64,000 nucleotides of DNA from a bacterium UBP1_UBA4783 (GCA_002403075.1 DHHB01000082.1:1-64000); one strand, 5' to 3'. Shown: positions 7,994 through 17,887, counted from the first letter of the stretch. The notes: generated by a model from the letters alone, not told the origin. Made by a program: numbers and translations.

Positions 7994-9295
7994 CTACGGG
8001 TTGAGCCCCGGCAGGATCCCCTTTTCCCGGTAGATCGGGTGGAGGATCTCGCGCATCGATTTGATCCGGTATCCGAAGACCGCGGCCGCGGCGGCGCACG
8101 CGAGGCCGCCGGCGAATATCATTCCCGGGGCTCCGATCCGATCGGCGACGGCGCCGGCGAGAAGGCTGCCGAAGGGGCCCACGCCGAGGAACGCCATCGT
8201 GAAGAAGCTCATGACGCGTCCCCGCTTGTCGTCGTCGACGACCGTCTGGACGACGGTGTTGCTCGAGGCGATGAGCAGGATGAGTCCGAGCCCCGTGCCG
8301 AACATGATGACGAGTGAAAGCGGGAAGGAACGCGAAAGGGAGAACGCGGCGAGGCTCGCGCCGAACGCGGCCGCCGCGTAGGCGATGAGCGTCTTGAGGC
8401 CGTGCACGTGCCGGCGCGAGGCGAGATAGATCGTGCCCGCGAACGCGCCGCAGCCCGAGGCGCCCATGAGGAATCCGAGCGTCCGCGCGTCGCCGCCGAG
8501 AATGTCCTTGGCGAATACCGGCATGAGCAGCGTGTACGGCATTCCGACGAGGCTCACGACCGCGACGAGGACTATGATGTTGCGTATGGGCGCGAAGCCG
8601 AACGTGTAGGTGAACCCCTCCCGGACGCCGTCGATCATGCGGCCGCTGCGCGGCGGCTCGGCGAAGAGCGGGAGCTTCATTGCCGCGAGCGCCGCGATCA
8701 CGAACACGTAGCTCAGGGCGTTCAGAGCGAAGCACGCCGCCTCGCCGACCGTGCCGATGAGGATGCCGGCTGCGGCCGGCCCGACGAAACCCGCCGCGTG
8801 CACCATCGAGGAGTTGAGCGCGATCGCGTTGCCCAGGTCGTCCTTGCGGTCGATCATCCGCACGATGAACGCCTGCCGTGCGGGAAGGTCCACGGCGTTG
8901 ATCGCGCCGAGGACGACGCTGAGCACGACGAGGTGCCAGACCGCGATCGCGTCCGTCGCGACGAGGACGGCGAGCAGGACCGCCTGCGCCATGGCGAGGA
9001 TCTGGGTCACCATGAGAGCGCGGTGGAGGTTCCAGCGGTCGATGAAAACGCCCGTGATGGGGGCGAGCAGGAACATCGGTATCTGCATCGCGAATCCGAC
9101 CTGCCCGAGCGTGAGGGCCGATCCGGTGAGCCTATACGCGAGCCATCCGACGGCGACCCGCTGCATCCACGTGCCGACGAGCGAAACGCTCTGCCCGCCG
9201 AAGTAGAGGCGGTAGTTGGGGTGGCGAAGCGCGCGGACGAGGTGGCGCAGGCCCGAGGGCTCCGTCGTCGCTTCGGTTTCGCCGCGGCGTTTCAT
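7994..9295 (-). CDS. MFS transporter (MFS_3, EntS-like)
   Basis: 433 residues with about twelve hydrophobic helices. The N-terminal HPNYRLYFGGQSVSLVGTWM signature and the overall pattern match the MFS_3 group that includes EntS and many putative drug or siderophore exporters. The loop between helices 2 and 3 has FIDRWNLHRALM, equivalent to the MFS motif A region. It acts in the inner membrane; the substrate is unknown. Read before the SDR gene on the same strand. Confidence 0.88.
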   Translation of the reverse strand: MKRRGETEATTEPSGLRHLVRALRHPNYRLYFGGQSVSLVGTWMQRVAVGWLAYRLTGSALTLGQVGFAMQIPMFLLAPITGVFIDRWNLHRALMVTQILAMAQAVLLAVLVATDAIAVWHLVVLSVVLGAINAVDLPARQAFIVRMIDRKDDLGNAIALNSSMVHAAGFVGPAAAGILIGTVGEAACFALNALSYVFVIAALAAMKLPLFAEPPRSGRMIDGVREGFTYTFGFAPIRNIIVLVAVVSLVGMPYTLLMPVFAKDILGGDARTLGFLMGASGCGAFAGTIYLASRRHVHGLKTLIAYAAAAFGASLAAFSLSRSFPLSLVIMFGTGLGLILLIASSNTVVQTVVDDDKRGRVMSFFTMAFLGVGPFGSLLAGAVADRIGAPGMIFAGGLACAAAAAVFGYRIKSMREILHPIYREKGILPGLNP

Positions 9296-9447
9296 CGCGT
9301 CATCTCGTTATCATTCAAGAGGATGCCGCCGCGCACGGCGCGGCGGAGGGTCATGCCGGCTCGAATAAGGAAACGATTTTACTACATACGTGTAAAAGAT
9401 ACATATAAAATGAATCGTTCGAGTGCAACTGTGTCCCGGGAGGCCAG

Positions 9448-11214
9448 ATGTCCGTTCCGAAATTCCGTTTCTACGCCCCCGTCATCCTCACCGCATGTAT
9501 CGTTCTCGCTTCCGGCTGCGGCCGGGGCGGCCGCGACGAGCGCGAGTACGCCTCGATCGAGAAGGAGTTCGTCTCTTTTTTCCTGAAATCGAATCCGACG
9601 TGGGCGACGGTGCTCGGAGACCATCGCTACGACGACCAGCTCGATGATATGAGCCAGGAGGCCATCGAGGAGTACATCAGGGCGTGCGGAGGCTATCTCG
9701 AACGCCTGCGCGCCGTCGATACGGACGCGCTTTCGAGCGGCCGCTCCATCGACGCGCGATGCCTCGCCAGCTATATCGAGCTCACCCTCCTCGACTTCGA
9801 AGAGGATCGCGTGTACAGGCGCAATCCGATGCTCTACGCGGAGATGCTCTCGAACTCGATCTACGTCATACTCGCCAATCAGTCGATTCCGCTCGAGGAG
9901 CGCCTCGACCGCATCTCCAAACGCTTCGAGCGCATTCCCCGTTTCATCGATCAGGCGTCCGCCAATCTCGACAACCCGCCGAAACTCCGTACCCAGATAG
10001 CGATCGATATGACGAAAGGGCTCGTCGCGTATATCGAGAGCGACGTGCTGCCCGAAGCCGACATGGTCCCGGGCATGAGGGAGCGCATGAGGCGCTCGTT
10101 CGGCCCCGCCCGCGAGGCCCTTCTGCGCTTTGCGGACTTTCTCGAAAAGGACCTCGTGAACCGGTCGTTCGGCGAATTGCGTATCGGCGACGCGTCGTAT
10201 CGAAAGCGGCTCAAGCTCCAGATCGGCACCGATATGGCCCCCGAGGAGATTGTCGCCGCGGCGTATCGCGAGCTCGACGCCGTGCATGAGCGGATGTACG
10301 CCGTCGCCGCTCCGCTCTACGAGAAGATCTCCGGCGCGGCCGCGCCGGCCGATCCCGATTTCGAGGAGCGCATCCGAATCGTGGCCGTTGTGCTCGACGA
10401 CATCGCGAACGACCACCCCCCGCGGTCGGGGCTGCTCGACGCGTGCACGGCTGCGTACGCGGAGGCGGAGCGTTTCGTCCGCGAGCGGGATCTCGTCTCG
10501 CTGCCCGACGATCCGCTTCATATCGTCGAGACGCCGTCCTTCCTGCACGCGGTGCAGATCGCGGCGACCATTTCGCCCGGCCCGCTCGACGAAGGCGGAG
10601 ACTTCTACTTTATGGTGTCGCCGATCTCCGATTATCTCGGCGCCGAAGAAGCGGAGCGCTACCTGCGGGAGTACAACAACGAGCTTCTGCGCGTCGTGAC
10701 GATACACGAGGCGATGCCGGGCCACTATGTCCAGCTCGCGCACAGCAACCGCGTGCCTTCGTTCGTCCGTTCGGCGCTCTACAATATGGCTTTCATCGAG
10801 GGATGGGCGGTCTACTGTCAGGGGATGATGGTGGAGGAGGGATTCAGAGACGGCGATCCGAGGTTGGCGCTCGCCGCGGACAAGTACTACCTGCGCGTCG
10901 TCATCAATGCCTTGCTCGATTCGGGGATGCACCGCGAAAACATGACGGAGGCGGAGGCGGTCCGCCTCATAACGCGCGAAGGATTTCAGAGCGGTTCGGA
11001 AGCCATCACGAAATGGCGTCGCAGCGTCGGCGTCAATCCGTGCTTCCTGTCTTCGTACCTCGTCGGCTCGCTCGAGATCCGGTCGCTTCGGGAGGACGCG
11101 CGCCGCGAGTGGGGCGACCGCTTCACCCTCAAGGATTTTCACGAACGGCTGCTCGCGTGCGGGAGCATTGCGCCGAAATACGCCCGGGAGATCCTTCTCG
11201 GCTCCGGCGAGTAG
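9448..11214 (+). CDS. DUF885-family metallopeptidase-like lipoprotein
   Basis: 588 residues, standard for DUF885. ATG 9448 has GGGAGG at 9437-9442. The N-terminus is a lipoprotein signal (VLASGC). The HEAMPGH motif (His420, Glu421, His426) is the HExxxGH zinc-binding signature of this gluzincin-like family, and a downstream NMAFIEGWAVYCQ segment carries the third-ligand Glu. Members are periplasmic or surface proteins thought to be carboxypeptidase-like; substrates are mostly unknown. It stands alone between divergent and convergent neighbours. Confidence 0.87.
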   Translation: MSVPKFRFYAPVILTACIVLASGCGRGGRDEREYASIEKEFVSFFLKSNPTWATVLGDHRYDDQLDDMSQEAIEEYIRACGGYLERLRAVDTDALSSGRSIDARCLASYIELTLLDFEEDRVYRRNPMLYAEMLSNSIYVILANQSIPLEERLDRISKRFERIPRFIDQASANLDNPPKLRTQIAIDMTKGLVAYIESDVLPEADMVPGMRERMRRSFGPAREALLRFADFLEKDLVNRSFGELRIGDASYRKRLKLQIGTDMAPEEIVAAAYRELDAVHERMYAVAAPLYEKISGAAAPADPDFEERIRIVAVVLDDIANDHPPRSGLLDACTAAYAEAERFVRERDLVSLPDDPLHIVETPSFLHAVQIAATISPGPLDEGGDFYFMVSPISDYLGAEEAERYLREYNNELLRVVTIHEAMPGHYVQLAHSNRVPSFVRSALYNMAFIEGWAVYCQGMMVEEGFRDGDPRLALAADKYYLRVVINALLDSGMHRENMTEAEAVRLITREGFQSGSEAITKWRRSVGVNPCFLSSYLVGSLEIRSLREDARREWGDRFTLKDFHERLLACGSIAPKYAREILLGSGE

Positions 11215-11272
11215 CGCCGAGCAGGCCGCTCGGCCGCGCCCCCGCGCGAACGGCGAGCGCGCCCGCGGGGCG

Positions 11273-11926
11273 CTAGAGCTCCGCGACTCCCCGCACGCCG
11301 CCGATCGTCCGCAGCCTGTCGACGACCGCGTGATGCCGCTCGTGCGAGGCGGCGTATTCGATGGTCGCGTTCCATTCGTCGCCGCTCTTCGCCACGTCGA
11401 GCGCCTCCCGTTCGATCCGGAGCTCCTCGAAAACCCGGGCGATCTCTCCGAGAACGCCCTCGCGGCGCTCGATCGCCACCTGCAGGAGGTGGTGGGAGCG
11501 CTTCGTCGCGAGCTTCGCCTCGATGTAGCCGATGACGACGAGCGTGCCCGTGATGAGGAACGCGACGAACACGGAGAGAAGGATGTAGCCCGCGCCGATG
11601 GCGAGTCCGAGCGCCGAAAGCGCCCAGATCGTCGCCGCCGTCGTGAGCCCGACGACGTGGAATCGCGAGCGCATGATCGTGCCGGCGCCGAGGAATCCGA
11701 TGCCGGTGACGACCTGCGCCGCGATGCGGCCCGGATCGCCGACGCGCACCGCGGTGCGGGCGACCTCGATCGAGATGATCATGAGGAGGCACGAGCCGAT
11801 GCAGATGAGCATGTTCGTCCGCATCCCGGCGGGCTTTCCCTTGAACTCGCGCTCGAGCCCGATGGCGCCTCCGATGAGGAGCGCGATCACGAGTCGCACG
11901 AGGTAGCTCGAAAAAGGCTCTGTCAT
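11273..11926 (-). CDS. MgtC/SapB-family membrane protein
   Basis: 217 residues. Four to five N-terminal helices carry the family signature (GGAIGLEREFKGKPAGMRTN, then VTGIGFLGAGTIM). A soluble C-terminal ACT-like domain follows (~145-217). MgtC proteins modulate F-type ATP synthase and magnesium or acid adaptation in intracellular pathogens, but in environmental bacteria the role is unclear. It is divergent from hypF. Confidence 0.9.
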   Translation of the reverse strand: MTEPFSSYLVRLVIALLIGGAIGLEREFKGKPAGMRTNMLICIGSCLLMIISIEVARTAVRVGDPGRIAAQVVTGIGFLGAGTIMRSRFHVVGLTTAATIWALSALGLAIGAGYILLSVFVAFLITGTLVVIGYIEAKLATKRSHHLLQVAIERREGVLGEIARVFEELRIEREALDVAKSGDEWNATIEYAASHERHHAVVDRLRTIGGVRGVAEL

Positions 11927-11957
11927 CGCGTCACCGTCCCTGTCCGTTTTTTGGATA

Positions 11958-11984
11958 TTGAACGCGCCCGACGTGGTATATAGT
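11958..11984 (+). promoter_or_regulatory. promoter upstream of hypF (extended -10)
   Basis: A GTGGTATATAGT block (11973-11984) holds TATAGT at 11979-11984, with TTGAAC at 11958-11963. The 15-base spacer is short, so the promoter probably relies on the -10 region. The same GTGGTAT pattern recurs before other genes in the window. Confidence 0.45.
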
Positions 11985-12039
11985 AGGCACAGTCTATGGC
12001 GGCGTCGGGAGCCGGCACAAGGGAAAAGAGAGCGCGTAC

Positions 12040-14361
12040 ATGCTGCTGGGCGAACTGATTCGAACGCTTCGGCTCGCGCGCGATCCGTCGCGGCTGCGGC
12101 TCGTCGTGCGGGGGCGCGTGCAGGGGGTCGGATTCCGTCCGGGCGTGTATCGGATCGCGCGGCGCGCGGGCGTCGGAGGATCGGTGCGCAACACGCGCCG
12201 CGGCGTCGTTATCGAGGCCGAGGGCCCGGCGGAGGCGATTCGCGCCTTCGTGGCCGGGTTCGACGGGGATCTCCCGCCGCTCGCGCGCATCGACGACGTT
12301 TCGGCGGAGGAGATCGAGCCCCGCGGAGAAACGGATTTCGCGATCGCGCGGAGCGAGGATCCGGGGGCCGCGGAGGCCCTCTTTCCGGTCGACGCCGCGA
12401 CCTGCGCCGACTGTCTTCGCGAGATGCGCGATCCGGCCGACCGCCGCTACCGGTATCCGTTCATCAACTGCACGAACTGCGGGCCGCGGTTCACGATCAT
12501 CGAGGGTCTGCCGTACGACCGGCCGCTCACGACGATGCGCGTCTTCGCGATGGACGATCCGTGCCGGACGCAGTACGCCGATCCGGCCGACCGGCGGTTT
12601 CACGCGGAGCCGATCTCCTGCCCCGGCTGCGGGCCCGTGCTCCGGCTCGTCGACGGCGTCGGGCACGAGATCCCCGGCGATCCCGTCGGAGAGGCGTGCG
12701 CCCTGCTCGCCGCGGGGCGGATCCTCGCCGTCAAGGGCCTCGGCGGCTATCATTTCGCGGTGTCGGCGACGGACGATGAGGCCGTGCGGCGTCTTCGCGA
12801 GCGCAAGCGGCGCCCCGCGAAGCCCTTCGCCTGCATGTTCCGCGATCTCGCCGCCGTGCGGCGCTTCTGCGTCGCCGACGACGTCGAGCGGCGGCTCCTC
12901 GAGTCGGTCGAGGCGCCGATCGTGCTCCTGCGGCGCGGAGCCCGGCGCCTGCCCGACGCCGTCGCGCCGCGGAACGCGTACCTCGGCGCGTTCCTCCCGT
13001 ACACGCCGCTCCACCACCTGCTCATGGAGCGGTTCGAGATCCTCGTCATGACGTCCGGCAACTTCACCGACGAGCCCCTCATCTCGAACGAGGGGGAGCT
13101 CGAAACGGTTCTCGGCCCGATCGCCGACGCGGCGCTCGTGCACGACCGCCGCATCGCCCACAAGTGCGACGATTCGATCTTCTTCGTCCCCGGAGGCGTT
13201 CCCGTGCCGGTGCGCAGGGCGCGGGGATTCGTCCCCGATCCGATCATGCTTCCGTTCGCCGCCGAGACGCCCATCGTCGCGCTCGGCGCCCAGGAGAAGA
13301 GCACGTTCGCCCTCGCACGGGACGATCGCGCGTTCGTCTCGCCGCACCTCGGAGATCTCGGCGACATCAGGAGCGACGACAACTTCCGGCGAGAGCTCGC
13401 CTCGTTCGAGCGGATGCTCGCCGTCGAGCCGCGCATATGCGCGCACGACCTGCATTACGACTACTACACGACTCGGCTCGCCGCCGTCCTGCCCGTGGAC
13501 GCGCGGATCGCCGTCCAGCACCACCACGCCCACGCGGCGAGCGTCATGGCGGAGCACGGCCTCGCGGGACCCGTGATCGCCGCCGCCTTCGACGGCACCG
13601 GCTACGGCACGGACGGGAAGCTCTGGGGAGGCGAGTTTCTCCTCGCGCGGTACGACTCGTTCGAGCGTCTCGCTTCGCTCGCCTACGTGCCGCTTCCCGG
13701 CGGCGAGGCGGCAATTCACGAGCCGTGGCGGATGGCCCTCATGTATCTTCACCGGCTGCACGGCGACGGCGTGTTGTCGCGGCTTCCGCGCGGCGTCGCG
13801 TTCGAGGGGTTCCCCGCGGCGGACGTCCTTTCGATCGCCCGCCGGGGGATCAACGCGCCCCACACTTCGAGCATGGGGCGGCTCTTCGACGCCGCGGCCT
13901 ATCTCCTCGGATGCGGCGCGCGCGTCTCGTATGAGGCCGAGGCGGCCGTCGCGCTCGAGTCGCTCGCCCTCGAGGCCCGCGACACCGCGAAGAGCTACTC
14001 GTTCGGGACGGGGGGAAAGGATTTCGTCGAGATAGATCCCTCGCCGGTCGTCGCGGGAATGCTCGCGGATATCGCCTCGGGCGTTCCGCCGCCCGAAATC
14101 GCGGCCGCGTTTCACCGCGCGGTCGCCGGCCTCGTGCTGACGGCCGGCGCGGGGTTCGCCCGCGGCCGCGGATGCTCGGACGTCGTTCTCTCGGGCGGCT
14201 GCTTCCAGAACCGGCTGCTCTGCGAATACGTCATGGAGGGCGCCCGGGCGCTCCCGGAACGTTTTTACATGCATACGCTCGTTCCGCCGAACGACGGCGG
14301 GGTCTCGCTCGGCCAGCTCGCCGTCGGGATCGCCCGGCTCCGTTCGAAAGGAAGGATGTGA
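12040..14361 (+). CDS. hypF: hydrogenase maturation carbamoyltransferase HypF
   Basis: 773 residues with all HypF domains in order. These are acylphosphatase (RGRVQGVGFRPGVYRIAR, ~22-40), two CxxC zinc fingers (CADCLREM...CTNCGPRF and the second group ending CPGCGP, ~125-205), a YrdC/Sua5-like domain (~210-390) and a Kae1-like domain with HHHAHAASV (~490). HypF makes carbamoyl-AMP from carbamoyl phosphate and loads the C-terminal Cys of HypE, the first step of CN ligand synthesis for [NiFe] hydrogenases. hypE overlaps its stop. No hypABCD or hydrogenase genes lie in the window. Confidence 0.96.
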   Translation: MLLGELIRTLRLARDPSRLRLVVRGRVQGVGFRPGVYRIARRAGVGGSVRNTRRGVVIEAEGPAEAIRAFVAGFDGDLPPLARIDDVSAEEIEPRGETDFAIARSEDPGAAEALFPVDAATCADCLREMRDPADRRYRYPFINCTNCGPRFTIIEGLPYDRPLTTMRVFAMDDPCRTQYADPADRRFHAEPISCPGCGPVLRLVDGVGHEIPGDPVGEACALLAAGRILAVKGLGGYHFAVSATDDEAVRRLRERKRRPAKPFACMFRDLAAVRRFCVADDVERRLLESVEAPIVLLRRGARRLPDAVAPRNAYLGAFLPYTPLHHLLMERFEILVMTSGNFTDEPLISNEGELETVLGPIADAALVHDRRIAHKCDDSIFFVPGGVPVPVRRARGFVPDPIMLPFAAETPIVALGAQEKSTFALARDDRAFVSPHLGDLGDIRSDDNFRRELASFERMLAVEPRICAHDLHYDYYTTRLAAVLPVDARIAVQHHHAHAASVMAEHGLAGPVIAAAFDGTGYGTDGKLWGGEFLLARYDSFERLASLAYVPLPGGEAAIHEPWRMALMYLHRLHGDGVLSRLPRGVAFEGFPAADVLSIARRGINAPHTSSMGRLFDAAAYLLGCGARVSYEAEAAVALESLALEARDTAKSYSFGTGGKDFVEIDPSPVVAGMLADIASGVPPPEIAAAFHRAVAGLVLTAGAGFARGRGCSDVVLSGGCFQNRLLCEYVMEGARALPERFYMHTLVPPNDGGVSLGQLAVGIARLRSKGRM

Positions 14362-15386
14362 CCGACGCGATGACACGGCGCACAAACGAACGGATCCTCC
14401 TCGCCCACGGGGGCGGCGGTTTGCTCATGAAGGAGCTCGTGGAGCTCATCGTCGGGCGCCTCGGCGCCTCCGGCGCGGGGCCGCTGCAGGACAGCGCCAC
14501 GCTTCCGGTCGACCGGGGGCGCGTCGCCTTCACGACCGATTCGTTCGTCACCAGTCCGCTTTTCTTCCCCGGCGGCGACATCGGACGGCTGGCCGTCTGC
14601 GGCACGGTGAACGATCTCGCCATGTCCGGGGCGAAGCCCGCGTGGCTCTCCCTTTCCTTTATCCTCGAGGAGGGGTTCCTCTTCGAGGATCTCGAACGCG
14701 TCCTCGATTCGATAGCGGCGGCCGCGCGCGAGGCGGACGTCGCGATCGTGACGGGGGACACGAAGGTCGTCGAGCGCGGAAAGGCGGACGGCCTGTTCAT
14801 CAACACATCCGGCGTCGGGATCGTTCCGCCCGGCGTCGAGCTCTCGTCGGCGAAGGCGCGTCCGGGGGACGCCGTGCTGCTCAACGGTCCCGTCGGCGCG
14901 CACGGGCTCGCGATTCTCAGCCGGCGCGAGGGGATAGATTTCGGAAGCGAGCTCGAGAGCGACTGCGCGCCGCTCTCGCTCCTCACCGTGCCGCTCCTCG
15001 AGCGGTTCACGACCGTTCGCGCCATGCGGGACGCCACGCGAGGCGGCCTCGCCTCGATCCTGAACGAGATCGCCGCCGACTCGGGGGTGTGTCTGCGCCT
15101 CGACGAGCGGACGATCCCCGTTCCCGAGGCGGTGCGGCGCGCCTGCGAGCTCATGGGGTACGACCCGCTCCATATCGCGAACGAGGGCAAGTTCGTCGCC
15201 GTGGTGGGGAGGGAGGAGGCGGACGGGGCGCTCGCCTTCATGCGCTCTCATCCGCTCGGAGCCGCGGCGGCGATCGTCGGCGAGGTGACCGAGCGCCCCG
15301 CCGGCACGGTCGTGCTCCGGACCCTCTTCGGCGGGGAGCGCGTCGTCGACGTCCCCTACGGGGATATCCTGCCGCGGATCTGCTGA
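14358..15386 (+). CDS. hypE: hydrogenase maturation protein HypE
   Basis: 342 residues if started at GTG 14358, which overlaps the hypF stop by four bases and follows AAGGA at 14348-14352. ATG 14370 is an alternative. This is a PurM/AIR-synthetase fold: an N-terminal LLAHGGGGLLMKEL segment, then DSFV, GTVNDLAMSGA and VTGDTKVVERGKADG motifs for ATP binding. The protein ends in PRIC; the C-terminal Cys is the residue carbamoylated by HypF and dehydrated to thiocyanate. Translational coupling keeps HypE and HypF in step. Confidence 0.95.
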   Translation: MTDAMTRRTNERILLAHGGGGLLMKELVELIVGRLGASGAGPLQDSATLPVDRGRVAFTTDSFVTSPLFFPGGDIGRLAVCGTVNDLAMSGAKPAWLSLSFILEEGFLFEDLERVLDSIAAAAREADVAIVTGDTKVVERGKADGLFINTSGVGIVPPGVELSSAKARPGDAVLLNGPVGAHGLAILSRREGIDFGSELESDCAPLSLLTVPLLERFTTVRAMRDATRGGLASILNEIAADSGVCLRLDERTIPVPEAVRRACELMGYDPLHIANEGKFVAVVGREEADGALAFMRSHPLGAAAAIVGEVTERPAGTVVLRTLFGGERVVDVPYGDILPRIC

Positions 15387-15439
15387 ATCCGCCGCGCCGG
15401 CGCGCCGCCCCGCCGCGTCGACGCCGCCCGCTTCCGCCG

Positions 15440-15468
15440 TTGCCGGCTCGCCCCGCATGTGGTATCTT
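15440..15468 (+). promoter_or_regulatory. promoter of the PHP phosphatase gene, probably leaderless
   Basis: TTGCCG (15440-15445), 17 bases, TATCTT (15463-15468) inside ATGTGGTATCTTC. The ATG of the gene is at 15478, only nine bases after the -10, so the transcript would begin almost at the start codon. No Shine-Dalgarno sequence is present. Confidence 0.55.
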
Positions 15469-15477
15469 CAATCGATT

Positions 15478-16290
15478 ATGATCGACTACCACCTGCACGG
15501 CAACTTCAGCGGCCACGGGAGCGGCGAGCTCTTCGAGTACGTCGAGGCCGCGCTCGCCAAGGGGTTCGTCGAGATCGGCTTCAGCGATCACCTGCCGAAG
15601 GTCGTCGATCCCGACCCCTACCACGCGATGCTCGAGGACGCGCTTCCGCGATACGTCGAGACGGTGCTCTCGCTGCGGGAGCGCTACCGCGGCCGCGTCG
15701 CGATCAAGCTCGGCATCGAGGCCGATTACTTCGCCGGGCACGAGGACGCGACGCGCGCGCTCCTCGCGAAATACCCCTTCGATTACGTTCTCGGCGCGCT
15801 CCATTACCTCGGCGACTGGCACTTCACGAGCAAGCAGGGGCTCGCGCGCTACGCCGACGAAGACCCCGCGGCGGCCTTTCCGCTCTATTTCGAGCAGCTC
15901 GTCCGGATGATCGATTCGGGGCTCTTCGACGTCCTCGCGCACCCGGACGCCCTGCGGCGGGGAGCCTTTCGCCCCGTCGCCTCCCTCGAGGCCGAGTACC
16001 GCAGCGTCGCGCGTCTCCTCGCCGGGCGCGGCATGGCGATCGAGGTCAACACGGGAGGCGTCCGCCGCGGCTGCGGCGGGCCCTATCCGGACCGCGAATT
16101 CCTCGCCGCGTGCGTCGCCGAGGGGGTGCCCGTCACGCTCGGCTCGGACGCCCATTCGCCACGGGACGTCGGGAGGGATTACGACGCGGCGTATCGGCTC
16201 CTCGGCGATCTCGGGGTCGCGGAGGTCGCCGTCTACGAGCGCCGCGGGCGCTCGACGAGGCCGCTCGCGCTCCGGCTCGACAAGGCTTGA
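15478..16290 (+). CDS. PHP-domain histidinol-phosphatase-like hydrolase
   Basis: 270 residues from ATG 15478. An in-frame ATG at 15457 lies before the -10 box and so cannot be used from this promoter. PHP motifs are in order: DYHLHGNFSGH (metal site I), FSDHLPK, GIEADYF, LGALHYL, VLAHPDALRR, EVNTGG and LGSDAHSP near the C-terminus. The HisK-type histidinol phosphatase group fits length and motifs, which would make it the histidine-synthesis enzyme releasing phosphate from histidinol phosphate. No other his gene is nearby, so another phosphoester substrate is possible. The TTGACA of the next promoter overlaps its stop. Confidence 0.85.
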   Translation: MIDYHLHGNFSGHGSGELFEYVEAALAKGFVEIGFSDHLPKVVDPDPYHAMLEDALPRYVETVLSLRERYRGRVAIKLGIEADYFAGHEDATRALLAKYPFDYVLGALHYLGDWHFTSKQGLARYADEDPAAAFPLYFEQLVRMIDSGLFDVLAHPDALRRGAFRPVASLEAEYRSVARLLAGRGMAIEVNTGGVRRGCGGPYPDREFLAACVAEGVPVTLGSDAHSPRDVGRDYDAAYRLLGDLGVAEVAVYERRGRSTRPLALRLDKA

Positions 16291-16315
16291 CAGCCGGGGC
16301 GGGAGAGGGTATTTT
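16287..16315 (+). promoter_or_regulatory. guaB promoter
   Basis: TTGACA (16287-16292) overlaps the stop codon of the preceding gene and is 17 bases from TATTTT (16310-16315). The expected leader is about 80 bases and contains a purine-rich AGAGGAGGAAGAAGG run well before the start. Confidence 0.75.
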
Positions 16316-16404
16316 GCAGTAACCGAATTCGCGGAGCTTCAACGCAATAAAGCTCTTACCGTGACGAGAGGAGGAAGAAGGGGCAGCCGTCTCCTTCGCC
16401 GCCA

Positions 16405-17871
16405 GTGAATCAGACCAAGGTGATCAAGGAAGGACTCACGTTCGACGACGTTCTTCTCATACCCGGCCTGTCGAAGGTGCATCCGAGAAAGGTCAACACG
16501 GCGACTCGTCTCACGAAGAAGATCCGCCTCAACATCCCCATCGTCTCCGCCGCCATGGACACCGTGACAGAGGCCGATCTCGCCATCGCGCTCGCCCGCG
16601 AAGGCGGCATCGGGATCGTCCACAAGAACCTCTCCATCATGGAGCAGGCGGAGCACGTCGACCGCGTGAAGCGCAGCGAGAGCGGCATGATCGTGAGCCC
16701 CGTCACCCTGTCCCCGGAGCAGATCGTGCGCGAGGCGCGGGAGATCATGCGAAAGTTCAACATCTCGGGCCTTCCCGTGACGAAGAACGGCGTGCTCGTC
16801 GGCATCCTCACGAGCCGCGACCTGCGCTTCCTCGACCGCGACGACATGCGCGTGCGCGACGTGATGACCGCCGAAAACCTCATCACCGCGCCCGTCGGCA
16901 TCACGCTCGAGAGGGCGAAGAAGATACTCCACGAGAACCGCATCGAAAAGCTTCCCGTCATCGACGCGAAGGGCCGGCTCAGGGGGCTCATCACCTACAA
17001 GGACATCCAGAAACGCAAAGACAACCCGAGCTCCTGCAAGGACGAGCGGGGGCGGCTTCGCGTCGGCGCGGCCGTCGGCGTCACCGCCGACGGCATGAAG
17101 CGCGTCGACGCGCTCCTCGAGGCGGGGGTTGACGTGATCGTCGTCGACACGGCGCACGCCCACTCGTCGAACACGCTCGAGGCGATCGCGAGGATCAAGA
17201 AGCGCCACCGCGCGCTCCCGCTCATCGCGGGGAACATCGCGACCGCCGAGGCCGCGCGCGATCTCGTGAGGCTCGGCGTCGACGCGATCAAGGTCGGCAT
17301 GGGACCGAGCGCCATCTGCACGACGCGCGTCATCGCCGGAATCGGCGTGCCGCAGCTCACCGCGATCATGGATTGCGCCGCGGTCGCCTCGAAAGCGGGC
17401 GTGCCGCTCATCGCGGACGGAGGCATCAAGTACTCGGGCGACGTCGTCAAGGCGCTCGCCGCCGGCGCCGACAGCGTCATGATCGGGAGTCTCTTCGCCG
17501 GCACCGACGAGAGCCCCGGCGAGATCGTCTATTACGAGGGAAAGAGCTACAAGATGTACCGCGGCATGGGCTCGATCGAGGCGATGAAGCGCGGATCGAG
17601 CGACCGCTACTTCCAGGAGGGCGTCTCGGAGGAGAACAAGCTCGTCGCCGAGGGGATCGAGGGACGGGTTTCCTACAAGGGCAGCCTCGCGAGCAACGTC
17701 TTCCAGCTCATCGGCGGTCTTCGCGCCGGCATGGGATACTGCGGCGTCGGAACGATCGAGCAGCTCAAGAAGAAGTCGCGATTCATCCGCATCACCGCGG
17801 CGGCGCTGCGGGAGAGCCATCCGCACGACATCATCATCACGAAGGAAGCTCCGAACTACCGGGCGAGCTGA
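16405..17871 (+). CDS. guaB: IMP dehydrogenase
   Basis: 488 residues, normal for bacterial IMPDH. The TIM barrel begins [11 protein letters not shown] and is interrupted by a CBS pair (~95-205). The catalytic loop is [19 protein letters not shown], with the Cys that attacks IMP. A DGGI segment, YRGMGS and the flap (GVEGRV-like, here [10 protein letters not shown]) follow. It oxidises IMP to XMP with NAD+, the first committed step to GMP. GTG 16405 is the only sensible start; the good AGGAGG is about 30 bases upstream, an unusually long distance. Confidence 0.97.
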   Translation: MNQTKVIKEGLTFDDVLLIPGLSKVHPRKVNTATRLTKKIRLNIPIVSAAMDTVTEADLAIALAREGGIGIVHKNLSIMEQAEHVDRVKRSESGMIVSPVTLSPEQIVREAREIMRKFNISGLPVTKNGVLVGILTSRDLRFLDRDDMRVRDVMTAENLITAPVGITLERAKKILHENRIEKLPVIDAKGRLRGLITYKDIQKRKDNPSSCKDERGRLRVGAAVGVTADGMKRVDALLEAGVDVIVVDTAHAHSSNTLEAIARIKKRHRALPLIAGNIATAEAARDLVRLGVDAIKVGMGPSAICTTRVIAGIGVPQLTAIMDCAAVASKAGVPLIADGGIKYSGDVVKALAAGADSVMIGSLFAGTDESPGEIVYYEGKSYKMYRGMGSIEAMKRGSSDRYFQEGVSEENKLVAEGIEGRVSYKGSLASNVFQLIGGLRAGMGYCGVGTIEQLKKKSRFIRITAAALRESHPHDIIITKEAPNYRAS

Positions 17872-17887
17872 CCACGGCGGGAGCCGG

